A DNA stretch of 64,000 nucleotides, from contig NZ_CP033460.1 of NCBI RefSeq assembly GCF_003718735.1, forward strand, positions 372,001 to 436,000, given 5' to 3'. Shown piece by piece: positions 26,406 to 35,179 of this stretch. The notes under the pieces were generated by a model. The model was not told the origin of the DNA. It saw only the letters and a list, made by a program, of their open reading frames with translations, and made no database searches. This stretch comes from Staphylococcus debuckii (GTDB taxonomy: Bacteria > Bacillota > Bacilli > Staphylococcales > Staphylococcaceae). Positions within the stretch are counted from its first letter, which is position 1; each line of letters begins with the position of its first letter. The position numbers and the translations under genes were made by a program.

Positions 26406-27149
26406 TTATATCATTTCGCTGCCGCCGCTAACAGGCATATAACTTCCTGTAATATAAGCGCTGTCGTCACTTGCGTAAAACGCTACTGCTTTAGCTACAT
26501 CTTCTGGTTGGGCAATACGTTTCATTGGCACGAAAGAAGCTTGTTTATCTTTGTATTCCTGAGGCATGCCGGAAGTCGCATTGGTTTCAACCATGCCCGG
26601 AGCTACGGTATTAGCTGTAATACCTTGATCAGCATATTCGTCTGCAATGTATTTAACGAAAGCGTTAAGACTGCTTTTAGACACCCCGTGGGCTAAGAAG
26701 TTAGGAGCTGCGCGCTTGCTCAACCCGCTTGAAATATAGACTAACTTACCATATTGTTGTTCCTTCATATGTTCAATTACAGCTTTAGTTCCAAAGAAAG
26801 CAGCTTGTAATTCATCATCTGTTTTATGAATAAATTCTTCCCATTCCATTTCTGCAAATGATTTCATTGGGAACTGCATGCCTGCATTATGCACGAATAT
26901 ATCAATACTGCCGAAGGTATTGACGGCTTCCTTAACAATGTTATCAATATCTTCTTTGCATCTTGCATCGCCTTTAACGGCAATAGCTTTGCCGCCGTTT
27001 TCTTCAATAAATTCTACTACTTTTTCAGCAGCATCTGCACTTGAGAAATAATTTACGATTACATTTGCACCACGTTGACCTAATAACTTTGCTGTAGTGG
27101 CGCCGATACCGTGACTTGAACCTGTAACAATTGCTGTTTTGCCCTTCAT
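26406..27149 (-). CDS. SDR-family oxidoreductase lacking the catalytic tyrosine
   Basis: A 247-residue short-chain dehydrogenase with the cofactor motif TGSSHGIGATTA, NAG (HNAGMQFP) and the family end GSYMPVSGG. The catalytic signature should read YxxxK; here the segment is NFLAHGVSKSSL, with His (codon CAC) at the tyrosine position and Lys preserved. One transition (TAC to CAC) explains the change. The residue normally donates a proton, so activity is doubtful or altered. The gene otherwise looks intact, with an AAAGGAG ribosome site. It stands alone. Substrate is not predictable. Confidence 0.85.
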   Translation of the reverse strand: MKGKTAIVTGSSHGIGATTAKLLGQRGANVIVNYFSSADAAEKVVEFIEENGGKAIAVKGDARCKEDIDNIVKEAVNTFGSIDIFVHNAGMQFPMKSFAEMEWEEFIHKTDDELQAAFFGTKAVIEHMKEQQYGKLVYISSGLSKRAAPNFLAHGVSKSSLNAFVKYIADEYADQGITANTVAPGMVETNATSGMPQEYKDKQASFVPMKRIAQPEDVAKAVAFYASDDSAYITGSYMPVSGGSEMI

Positions 27150-27357
27150 TTTATCTCTCCTTTGTATTCGTAGTTATCTTTCGTTTTTCATTTTAGAGGC
27201 TAAGTGAATTTTTCTCAAAATATTAAAATGTGATAAATTCTTATTTTTTCTTTAGGACAAAATGATTTATTTCCATCAAGAAAAAAACGAAAAATGAAAT
27301 TATGCTATAATGTTTAAGTATCGTTATTCTAATTTTTCGAAGGGAGAAAGGAATTTC

Positions 27358-28434
27358 ATGTTAAGCAAAGTTAATAAGGCATCGATAGGAATAGCTCTGG
27401 CGTATTTAAGTTTTATAGTTGGAGCAGGATTTACTACCGGACAAGAACTCTTGCAGTTCTTCGTCAACCATGGTAACTATGCTTATCTAGGCGCAATTCT
27501 GACAGGGGTTATCGTAACGTTCGGAACACGTCAAATTGCCAAAATGGGATATCGTTTAGAAGCGGACAGCTATGATATTTCACTCAATCATTTATTTGGG
27601 AATGTATTAGGGAGAATTATTGATTATTTAATTATTTTCTTCTTGTTCGGTTTAACTGTAGTAATGGTTGCTGGCGGAGGTTCAGCGCTGGAACAAGGAT
27701 TTAACGTACCAAGTTGGATAGGTTCATTAGCTATTGTGGTGCTGCTGTTCATAGTACTGCAATTGAAATTCGATAAGATCTTAACTGTTTTAGGCGCAGT
27801 GACGCCGTTCTTAGTAATTGCAGTCTTGATTATCGCAGGCACTAATATCTTACACCCAGCTGTACATTTTTCGGATGTAAGTCATTATACGAAGCCCTCT
27901 AAAACATCCAGTCACTTTTGGTGGTGGGATGCGATTGTTTATGGCGGTTTGATTATCGGAAACAGCTTTAGTTTCTTGACTATAGTAGGTAATGATGCGC
28001 TCAATCATAAAGTAGCACGCAGGGGCGCCTATTTCGGAGGTTTAACGTTCAGCCTGCTCTTACTGATTATGATAGGCGGCTTATTAGCGAATTTACAGAA
28101 AGCAAACACTGTGGATATTCCTACATTGCTTTTAGCGAATGATATTCATCCATTTTTATCTTACTTAATGTCAGCTGTCATGTTCGGGGTTATTTTTAAC
28201 AGCTGTATCGGAATGATTTATCCATTCCTCACACGGTTTACTGATCCTACTTCAAAAAAATATATTATCATGCTTGGTGTAACCCTTATACTCGCTTACA
28301 TCTTAAGCTTCGTAGGTTTCGTAGATTTAGTAAACTTTGTCTTCAAAGTCTTTGGTTATATTGGCTTATTTATTACATTGTCATTATTGGTACGTTGGTT
28401 CATGAACAAATTTACGAAAAAGAAATTACTTTAA
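27358..28434 (+). CDS. YkvI-family membrane protein (APC-fold transporter-like)
   Basis: A 358-residue integral membrane protein with about ten hydrophobic segments. The N-terminus IALAYLSFIVGAGFTTGQELLQFF carries the unwound-helix motif GAGFTTGQE of the YkvI family, related to LeuT-fold branched-chain and proton/sodium symporters. ATG 27358 follows a GGGAGAAAGG ribosome site; the 16 residues before it in the open frame are not expected to be translated. Substrate unknown. A hairpin with AGCTCCTCTT/AAGAGGAG and T7 follows (about 28439-28471). Confidence 0.85.
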   Translation: MLSKVNKASIGIALAYLSFIVGAGFTTGQELLQFFVNHGNYAYLGAILTGVIVTFGTRQIAKMGYRLEADSYDISLNHLFGNVLGRIIDYLIIFFLFGLTVVMVAGGGSALEQGFNVPSWIGSLAIVVLLFIVLQLKFDKILTVLGAVTPFLVIAVLIIAGTNILHPAVHFSDVSHYTKPSKTSSHFWWWDAIVYGGLIIGNSFSFLTIVGNDALNHKVARRGAYFGGLTFSLLLLIMIGGLLANLQKANTVDIPTLLLANDIHPFLSYLMSAVMFGVIFNSCIGMIYPFLTRFTDPTSKKYIIMLGVTLILAYILSFVGFVDLVNFVFKVFGYIGLFITLSLLVRWFMNKFTKKKLL

Positions 28435-28438
28435 AAAA

Positions 28439-28471
28439 GAGCTCCTCTTGTCGGAAAGAGGAGTTTTTTTA
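28439..28471 (+). terminator. Intrinsic terminator after the YkvI gene
   Basis: CTCCTCTT and AAGAGGAG stem followed by seven T. Confidence 0.8.
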
Positions 28472-28492
28472 ATTACCCGGGAAATAAAAAGG

Positions 28493-28909
28493 CTAATGGT
28501 GAGTGAAATTCTTTTCGAATCGCAAAGACAAATCGATTAAAACTAAGAAAAGAATGTGGCCGATAATCCAAATAAAATAATCACTCCAAGAGAAAACGAA
28601 CATCGAACGCACAGACATTGTAATTAAAAATGGGTATAAAATAGCGAACATGATAATCGAAATAATGATTCCTATTGGATAAAAATGCGAATTTTTGATA
28701 CATTGGAAAGCAATATAGACAGCAGTGGTAGTACCGAGATGAAATAACAGTGATGAAAAGAATCCAGCATGCCGAAATCCAGGGAGGAAGTCAATATTCA
28801 TCAAAAGTTCAGCTAAATGATGTGATCCCAAACTATCTGTGATGACAAAAAATAAGTATAAAAAAGTGGAAAGCACTAAAATAGCAATAATATGATAAAG
28901 AAACTTCAC
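28493..28909 (-). CDS. Four-helix integral membrane protein of unknown function
   Basis: A 138-residue protein with four hydrophobic segments (about 5-25, 45-68, 75-100, 108-132). It begins with GTG (28909) preceded by AAGGTGG. A histidine-rich short loop (SLGSHHLAEL) and the SWSDYFIWIIGHILF segment are notable. The family is not recognised. It stands alone between the terminator of the YkvI gene and the divergent msrA-like gene. Confidence 0.65.
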   Translation of the reverse strand: MKFLYHIIAILVLSTFLYLFFVITDSLGSHHLAELLMNIDFLPGFRHAGFFSSLLFHLGTTTAVYIAFQCIKNSHFYPIGIIISIIMFAILYPFLITMSVRSMFVFSWSDYFIWIIGHILFLVLIDLSLRFEKNFTHH

Positions 28910-29000
28910 GAAGCCATCACCACCTTGATTGGAATAATTGATTGTAGCTTATTATATTCCCGGAATGTAATAAAATAATGGGCAAAAGGAGTTATGTAGT

Positions 29001-29477
29001 GTGAACGAAGTGATATATTTAGCAGGAGGATGTCTCTGGGGTGTGCAAGCTTTCGTCAAAACACTGCCAGGCGTGATAGAGACAGAAGCGGGCAGAGCTA
29101 ATGGGAGTACTCGAAATTTAGAAGGACAATACGACGGGTATGTAGAATGCGTTAAAACTACTTTTGATGCTGATCAAGTCAGTGCTGAGGATTTAACAGG
29201 ACATCTTTTCGAAATCATTGATCCGTATAGCAGAAATCAACAAGGCGAGGACATTGGACCTAAATACCGCACTGGCGTCTATAGCGAGCAAGCAAGTCAT
29301 TTGGAGGAAGCGAAAGCGTATATTCAAGACCGTCCTGACAGTCGCCGCATTACTGTAGAAGTCTTACCGCTCACTAATTACATTCCTAGTGCAGAAGAAC
29401 ACCAAGATCGATTAGACAAGCATCCTGATGACTATTGCCACGTTCCGAAAAAGCTTTTACAAAAATATAATGCATAA
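29001..29477 (+). CDS. MsrA-like peptide-methionine (S)-S-oxide reductase
   Basis: A 158-residue protein with the MsrA fold. The catalytic cysteine lies at residue 11 in GGCLWGVQAF (usual form GCFWG). Also present are DGYVECVKTTFD, DIGPKYRTGVYS (substrate-binding Tyr/Arg) and AEEHQDRLDKHP. MsrA reduces methionine-S-sulfoxide in oxidised proteins. The start is GTG 29001, with AAAGGAG 9 bp upstream. The protein is slightly short and the signature Phe is Leu, as in some Lactobacillales-type members. It has no resolving cysteine tail beyond the C in DDYCHV. A terminator follows. Confidence 0.85.
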   Translation: MNEVIYLAGGCLWGVQAFVKTLPGVIETEAGRANGSTRNLEGQYDGYVECVKTTFDADQVSAEDLTGHLFEIIDPYSRNQQGEDIGPKYRTGVYSEQASHLEEAKAYIQDRPDSRRITVEVLPLTNYIPSAEEHQDRLDKHPDDYCHVPKKLLQKYNA

Positions 29478-29479
29478 AG

Positions 29480-29517
29480 TAAGAAGTTCAGCTGTTATCA
29501 GTCTGGACTTCTTTTTA
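29480..29517 (+). terminator. Intrinsic terminator
   Basis: AAGAAGTTCAG pairs imperfectly with CTGGACTTCTTTTT after the msrA-like gene. Confidence 0.7.
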
Positions 29518-29525
29518 ATTGCTAT

Positions 29526-29726
29526 TTAAATTAGGAAAAAGAAATGAAAGATTCTATAGAAAGCTAATCCTAAGACGATAAGTAAAATGATAATGCCTGG
29601 AACGGTAAAAAGTATATTTCGCTTTTTCTTATTATTTTCATCATCTTCAGGTTTATAATTATTTAATTCTTCTTCAATTTCTCGATTAATTTCATCAAGG
29701 CTTTTCTCTTCTTTCTCATGATTCAT
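29526..29726 (-). CDS. Small single-pass membrane protein with acidic N-terminus
   Basis: A 66-residue protein: an acidic cytoplasmic half (NHEKEEKSLDEINREIEEEL) and one C-terminal membrane helix (LFTVPGIIILLIVLGLAFYR). The ATG at 29726 is chosen because AAGGTG is 6 bp upstream. It stands alone. No family is named. Confidence 0.6.
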   Translation of the reverse strand: MNHEKEEKSLDEINREIEEELNNYKPEDDENNKKKRNILFTVPGIIILLIVLGLAFYRIFHFFFLI

Positions 29727-30139
29727 ATTAATCACCTTCTATTTTGATTTTACAACAATGTGCTATCAATCAATTATAATGGCAGAAAAATTTGAGTAAA
29801 TCAAAAGTAATGGTAACCGAAAAGTTTATAAATATAAATTAAGGTTATATGAGAACAGTGGAATTAAGTATTATGGGTTAATATATATATTTAATTTAGG
29901 TTGATTGGATAAATAAAAGTATAGATAGAACCGATTTTTATTATCTAATTAAAATCATGTGCACTTTTTTATAATTTATTACTTTTTTAATTCTTACTAA
30001 TGAGATTTGTCCTATTATACTTACTACTTTACACTGATTAAATATTAAATAATTGTGAAAAATAAATAAAATCAATGTTATTAGTTGCGCACTTGTGGTA
30101 TGGTAACGTTGTAAGTTCATATTTATTAGGAGGGATTAA
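29727..30139. other. AT-rich gap before the surface-protein gene
   Basis: About 410 bp of AT-rich sequence without an open frame. It must contain the adhesin promoter, but no element stands out clearly. A GCGCAC block near 30087 interrupts the AT-rich run. Confidence 0.35.
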
Positions 30140-32827
30140 TTGGATAATCAAGATTTTTCTAAGAAGAGACGTAATCGTTATTCAATCCGAAAGATGACTG
30201 CAGGAGCAGCTTCTGTCATCGTAGGTATCACGCTATTTGCGAATGCCAATGATGCACAAGCAGCAGAGCAAATTAATAATGGGGACACTAAAGCACAAAC
30301 GACTGAATCTGCCACTGATACTTCCAAACAAACAGCAGGTAAGCAAGGCGGACAATCAACTTCAAATGAAGCTGGTCAGCAAGAAGTGAATCAAGGTACT
30401 ACCACACCTGAAGACTCTGGAAATCAAACTGACCCAGTTTCAAAACAACCAGAAGAAAATAGCAACACTGCAAATGGAAATGAAGTTCAAGGACAAACGA
30501 ATCAACCACAAGCAGCAAATGAAGATTCGACAAAACAACAATCACAATTATAAGGACAAACTACAGGTGCACAAGATAACGAGAAATCAGATTCTAAAAA
30601 TACTGAACAATCAGTAAACTCTGAGGATGCAACTCTAAATCAAGATTCTGAACAACCAAAGGCTAACGACCAGTTGAATGGACAACAAGAACAAGCTGAG
30701 AATAACCAACCATTAGAACCGCAAAACGACGCTACTAAAGGTGAACAAGAACAATCAGAAGCAGCACCAAAGCAACAAAAACCAGCAGAAAATACACAAC
30801 AACCATCATCGCAACAATCCCAACCTCAAGCAACTGAAGGTTCAACTGATCAAACTAAACCGACGGAACAAAAGCCGGTTGAACAAGAGCCGACAGAACA
30901 ACATTCAACGGAACAAAAGCCAGCAACTGATGATAATACACAAGGAAATACAAAACCACAACATACAGAGCAGGCACCCGCGAATACTCAAGAAAAGCCA
31001 GTAGCTGAAGGAAATACAGCAGCCGCTGATAAAACAAAACCAGCTGAGGAACAAGTTGAAGCGCCTCAAACAAAGGGCACAGAAGCGGTAGGTTTAAATA
31101 ATCCTGAACCATTCAGTGCACCAGTTAATAAAACAACAAAAGCACCGGCTGAACAAAATCCAGTAGAACAAGATCAAGGCCAAGACGCAGTTGAGGGAAC
31201 TCAAGCACCAGTGAATAACGGGGCGGAAACAGATGTTCCGAACGAAGATGCTTCATTCGACCCTAATGGATCAACAGTTACAGATGCTAATAACCCAACT
31301 TTAGGAAATGTTGAAACAAATGGAGAAAACTTTGAAGACACTTCGGATGCAGCTAAAGACTTTTCAAATAAAAAAGATGGCGCTCAACCGTTAGCAACTA
31401 CTCCTAGAACATTTTCAAGATTTAGTAAAACAGGTCAATCTGGTTCTACTACTAAAAATACTGACGCTAAAACATATGCAATGTCGCTTGATTCCAATAA
31501 TGACAACGTAACAAAACCAGAAACGTCTGGAGCAGATAATAACGCTGCATCAAGTGGAGAAACATCTGATGCAACAACACAAGCAGCACCGACTGGAACA
31601 AATGTGGATAATTTAGTAACTGCTTCGAATTACAAATTATCTAATAAAACTGTTCAAGCTAATGACAGTGGCAGCACAGATATGTCTGTAGACTTAACTG
31701 TTGCCGACGCAGTAAAATCTGGTGATTATTTTACAGTTAAATTCCCCAAATACTTAAATTACTTTGGGAACAGCACACCGCAAAGCACTAAAATTCCAGA
31801 TTTAATGAATGGTAACCAAGTCGTTGCTTCAGGTGCTTTTAATGAAAAAGATAATTCTTTAACTTATACATTTACTGACTATGTAGATAAACACGATAAT
31901 GTAAAAGGTGAATTTGAATTGCCATTATGGGCTGACAGAACAGAAGCTAAAACATCTGGGAACTATCCTGTAACTACTACTGTTGCTGGCGAATCATTTA
32001 CTGATAATGTTCAAATCAATTATAGAACTAACGATTCGCAAGTTTCATCAAATATTGATTCATTCATTACACATACTGACCAAGCAACAGGAGAGTATCA
32101 ACAAGTTATTTATGTAAACCCACAAGCTAAACATGCTTATAATACTAAAGTGAATTTGTATAATTATTGGCCAGGTAAAAATACACCGAATGATAGTTCA
32201 GCTCAGTTGAATCCTGATGTTACTAGCTATAAAATATACGAAGTTCGAAACGGTGAAAAATTAAATCCAAGTTATTATTTAGATGAAAGTAATCCTAATT
32301 TGGTAGATGTAACAAATGTTAAGAATGATCCCAAATATAATTTCAACCCGCAATATACAACAGATGCTAGCGGTAAAGAAGTTTTAACATTAGATTTCCA
32401 TAATTTACCTTCTAATGGTAGTCAATACGTTATAGTCTTAGATAGTAAGGCTCAAGATGGCAATCGTGAATCAATTAAAACTAGAGCTGAAATGACCTCT
32501 GATGCTGGTCCAAACGGTCAAAATCATAATTACTATACTTGGGATAATGAAAATATTTACCTACAAGGATCAGGAGAAGCAGACGGAGATGACGATGACA
32601 CAGACGCTGACGCTGATGCGGATGCCGATGCAGACGCAGATGGAGATCACCCAGGAGAACCACATCATGATACAGATGGAGATAATGGCCATCATGGATC
32701 AGGTGATAAAGAATTACCAGATACGGGTAATGATAATAATAAACAAGCTGGCTTATTCGGCGGATTGTTTGCTGCCCTAGGTTCAGCATTATTATTCGGA
32801 CGCCGTAAGAAAGATAAAAAGCAATAA
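30140..32827 (+). pseudogene. YSIRK/LPXTG cell-wall surface adhesin (Clf/Sdr-like), broken by one stop codon
   Basis: One frame of 896 codons starts with TTG 30140 after TAGGAGGG. It encodes a YSIRK signal peptide (RYSIRKMTAGAASVIVG, residues 13-29), a long Gln/Glu/Pro/Thr-rich region and then an adhesin domain (about residues 490-790). That domain carries TYTFTDYVD, the hallmark of fibrinogen-binding MSCRAMMs. An Asp-Ala repeat, LPDTG, a hydrophobic helix and a basic tail complete it. A TAA at 30551-30553 (codon 138) interrupts the frame in ...SQL*GQTT; CAA to TAA explains it. The frame continues unchanged to 32827, so the loss is recent. Sortase would anchor the intact protein to peptidoglycan. 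A hairpin at 32842-32873 follows. Confidence 0.85.
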
Positions 32828-32841
32828 AATCATTTAAATAG

Positions 32842-32873
32842 AGGGCTGGACTTTGTTCCGGCCCTTTTCATAC
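32842..32873 (+). terminator. Intrinsic terminator after the adhesin
   Basis: AGGGCTGGA and TCCGGCCCTTTT form a stem, with GU-type mismatches, and a T-run. Confidence 0.65.
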
Positions 32874-32900
32874 ATATAGAATAAGAAGGGGATTGAACTC

Positions 32901-34532
32901 ATGAATATAACCAACGAAGTCGATCAAATTTTACAAAAGGCAGAAAAGAATTTATTAGGCAAAGATTATATTTTTATCAGTTTAGGAAATCCAAATATGA
33001 AAGCAACTATTAAGCTGTTGAAAAACCCTTCAAATATTAAGCGAGATATTATTAAACAATATGAACAATTTAAAAAGAAAGCAGGAAAATTTCCTCAGTG
33101 GGTTAAAGTCGATTTTGTGTATCGTACAGAAGAGACATCTTATGATGAAGTAAGAAAAGAGTTAGAAGATACGAGAAGAAATTACGTTGATTTCGGAATT
33201 GTATTAGATAGTAATTGGAATCGTGCTTTTATGGCCGAAGAAATAAATATTAATGCATTTGTACGACCAACTAAAGATAAGAAATCTTTCTTCCTATCTG
33301 AAGATAATATTAATAACTACTTGAAAAAATATACCAAACAAATGAATGCTTTTAGACATAAAGATTATGAAGGAAAAAATATTACAAAGTTCTATACTAA
33401 AGGCTATTTTATTGAAGATCATAAAGTATATAATTTAGGTGCAGAAGGTCGTGAAAAAGGCTTAAGAAAAGTGGAAAATCTTTCGCAAGAAATCGATAAA
33501 ATGATTACTACTGCAACACAACATTTGGAAGATGAGATACAGCCTAATGGTAAATTCAACTATGGTTACTTTCCGCATTTCGATAAAAAAATCAGTTTCT
33601 ACAATAATTTAAGACATTCATCTTCTACTTATGCCATGATCGAAGGTCTTCATTATTTAGGTAAGGATATAACAAGTGCAGATAAAGCAATTGATTATCT
33701 TATTGATAACTATCTGTATGAAAAAGATGGCGTAGGTCATATTTATGATGATACAAAGAATACTAATGAAATAAAATTAGGCCAGAATGCTGCATTTATC
33801 TTTGCAGTATGTGAATATTTACAGATTGACCCTGACCATCCAAAATATTTAGAAGCAGCTCAGAAAGTTGCAGAAGGTATTTTAACAATGATTGATGCAG
33901 AAACGGCCCAAACAGTTCACGTATTAAAGTATCCAACCTTAGAAATCAAAGATAAATTCCGTGTCATTTATTATGACGGTGAAGCTGCATTAGCCTTATT
34001 GCGTCTATACCAAATTGACGGCAATCCTAAGTGGCTAGAAACTGTACAAGCTATGTTTGAACGATTCATTTCATTAAAGTATTGGCAATATCACGATCAT
34101 TGGCTCGGTTACTGTACAAATGAGTTGATTCAAATTAAACCCGAACAGAAATATATCGAATTCGGTATTCGTAACGTCTCTAGCTATCTTGATTATATCA
34201 AGAATAGAATTACAACTTTCCCGACGTTTATGGAAATGTTGATGGCGACTTACCATATTATTGCTAAAGCACGTGAAAAAGGCTTTGGAAGAGTGGTCGA
34301 TAAGTTGATTAACGTTGAAGAACTTATTGATACTATTCACACACGAGCTGACTATCAACGAACTGGATATTTTTATCCAGAAGTCGCAATGTACTTTAAG
34401 AACCCATCAAGAATCTTAGGTACTTTCTTCATTAAACACCACGGTTATCGGGTTAGAATCGATGATATAGAACACTATGTTTCAGGTTACGTTCAATATC
34501 AACATGTCTTTAAAGAAGAAAATAATTCATGA
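32901..34532 (+). CDS. Probable (alpha/alpha)6-barrel protein, six-hairpin glycosidase-like
   Basis: A 543-residue cytoplasmic protein. The C-terminal two thirds (about 200-530) read as repeated helical hairpins with aromatic and acidic residues (SSSTYAMIEGLHYLG, YYDGEAALALLRLYQ, WLGYCTNELIQI) as in six-hairpin glycosidases and related epimerases. The N-terminal part (1-190) is a mixed domain containing FISLGNPNMKATIKLL; a relation to AMMECR1-like domains is possible but unproven. No signal peptide is present, so it may act on cytoplasmic glycan precursors. It has an AAGGGG ribosome site. Its end overlaps the convergent regulator gene by six bases. Confidence 0.5.
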   Translation: MNITNEVDQILQKAEKNLLGKDYIFISLGNPNMKATIKLLKNPSNIKRDIIKQYEQFKKKAGKFPQWVKVDFVYRTEETSYDEVRKELEDTRRNYVDFGIVLDSNWNRAFMAEEININAFVRPTKDKKSFFLSEDNINNYLKKYTKQMNAFRHKDYEGKNITKFYTKGYFIEDHKVYNLGAEGREKGLRKVENLSQEIDKMITTATQHLEDEIQPNGKFNYGYFPHFDKKISFYNNLRHSSSTYAMIEGLHYLGKDITSADKAIDYLIDNYLYEKDGVGHIYDDTKNTNEIKLGQNAAFIFAVCEYLQIDPDHPKYLEAAQKVAEGILTMIDAETAQTVHVLKYPTLEIKDKFRVIYYDGEAALALLRLYQIDGNPKWLETVQAMFERFISLKYWQYHDHWLGYCTNELIQIKPEQKYIEFGIRNVSSYLDYIKNRITTFPTFMEMLMATYHIIAKAREKGFGRVVDKLINVEELIDTIHTRADYQRTGYFYPEVAMYFKNPSRILGTFFIKHHGYRVRIDDIEHYVSGYVQYQHVFKEENNS

Positions 34533-34712
34533 AAATAATTCATCTACCGTCACTTTGAATTGTTTAGCTATTCGAAATGCTAAACTTAACGAAGGATCGT
34601 ATTTATTATTTTCAATTGCATTAATGGTTTGTCTCGAGACATTGACATTTTTACTCAAAGTCTCTTGAGACATGCCATTTTGTTTTCTATAATATTTTAT
34701 TTTATTTTGCAA
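34527..34712 (-). CDS. Small XRE-family transcriptional regulator
   Basis: A 61-residue helix-turn-helix protein (QNKIKYYRKQNGMSQETLSK, recognition helix VSRQTINAIENNKYDPSL) ending KQFKVTVDELFS, the usual short YozG-like layout. The start is TTG 34712 with AAGGG 8 bp upstream; a TTG three codons earlier is possible. It overlaps or adjoins the membrane protein gene upstream (34718), forming a two-gene operon common in Firmicutes. It probably represses this operon through the long inverted repeat at 35074-35137. Confidence 0.85.
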   Translation of the reverse strand: MQNKIKYYRKQNGMSQETLSKNVNVSRQTINAIENNKYDPSLSLAFRIAKQFKVTVDELFS

Positions 34713-34717
34713 AGAAA

Positions 34718-35056
34718 TCAACCCTTAGATGTGTATTTTTGCTTAATCGAAAAATAACTTAGGACTACCATAACTAAAGTGATTACTAAAAAAACGCCTT
34801 CAGGATATTTGCCAATTAAACTTCTATTTGCATCGACTAATCCGCTTGTTCTAAAAATAAAACTAATTGATAGGACAAATACTAAACCTACAAAGCTTTT
34901 AGCAAAACCTTCCATAAAAATTTTACTTTGTCGTTCATCATAATTACTTTCATTTTTAACATCTACAATTTCAGATGGTAGAAAGAAACGATGAATACCT
35001 CTCCACATGAAAAAGAATGCATTGATTGTAATAATTAAAATAATAGTTTCTGTCAT
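34718..35056 (-). CDS. Membrane protein paired with the small XRE regulator
   Basis: A 112-residue protein with three hydrophobic segments (about 3-20, 50-70, 85-105). A cytoplasmic segment SNYDERQSKIFMEGFAKSF carries the NYDERQ block seen in small Firmicute membrane proteins (DUF2178-like) encoded next to XRE regulators. Function is unknown. Its end touches the start region of the regulator. Expression is probably governed by the inverted repeat upstream. Confidence 0.65.
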   Translation of the reverse strand: MTETIILIITINAFFFMWRGIHRFFLPSEIVDVKNESNYDERQSKIFMEGFAKSFVGLVFVLSISFIFRTSGLVDANRSLIGKYPEGVFLVITLVMVVLSYFSIKQKYTSKG

Positions 35057-35073
35057 AATGATGCACCTCTATA

Positions 35074-35137
35074 TGTAAAATATATTTGACACCTTTAGCT
35101 TATATTACTCTTTTAAAAGTGTCAAACTTATTTTACA
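35074..35137 (-). promoter_or_regulatory. Promoter flanked by 19-bp inverted repeats
   Basis: Arms at 35074-35092 and 35119-35137 match at 17 of 19 positions (core TTTGACAC / GTGTCAAA, outer TGTAAAATA). On the minus strand the distal arm contains TTGACA (-35), with a TATAAG -10-like element about 15 bp on, between the arms. It fits an operator for the XRE regulator that would block the promoter from both sides. Confidence 0.65.
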
Positions 35138-35146
35138 TTTACTATC

Positions 35147-35177
35147 AAAAAAGCAGAATCACATGGATTCTGCTTTT
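35147..35177 (-). terminator. Intrinsic terminator after the monooxygenase gene
   Basis: AAAGCAGAATC and GATTCTGCTTT perfect 11-bp stem with A and T runs, directly after the stop at 35180. Confidence 0.85.
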
Positions 35178-35179
35178 TC

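Noticed and set aside
32481..32789. His/Leu-rich and Met/Thr-rich frames in the adhesin repeat
   Set aside because: They are out-of-frame readings of the Asp/Ala repeat.
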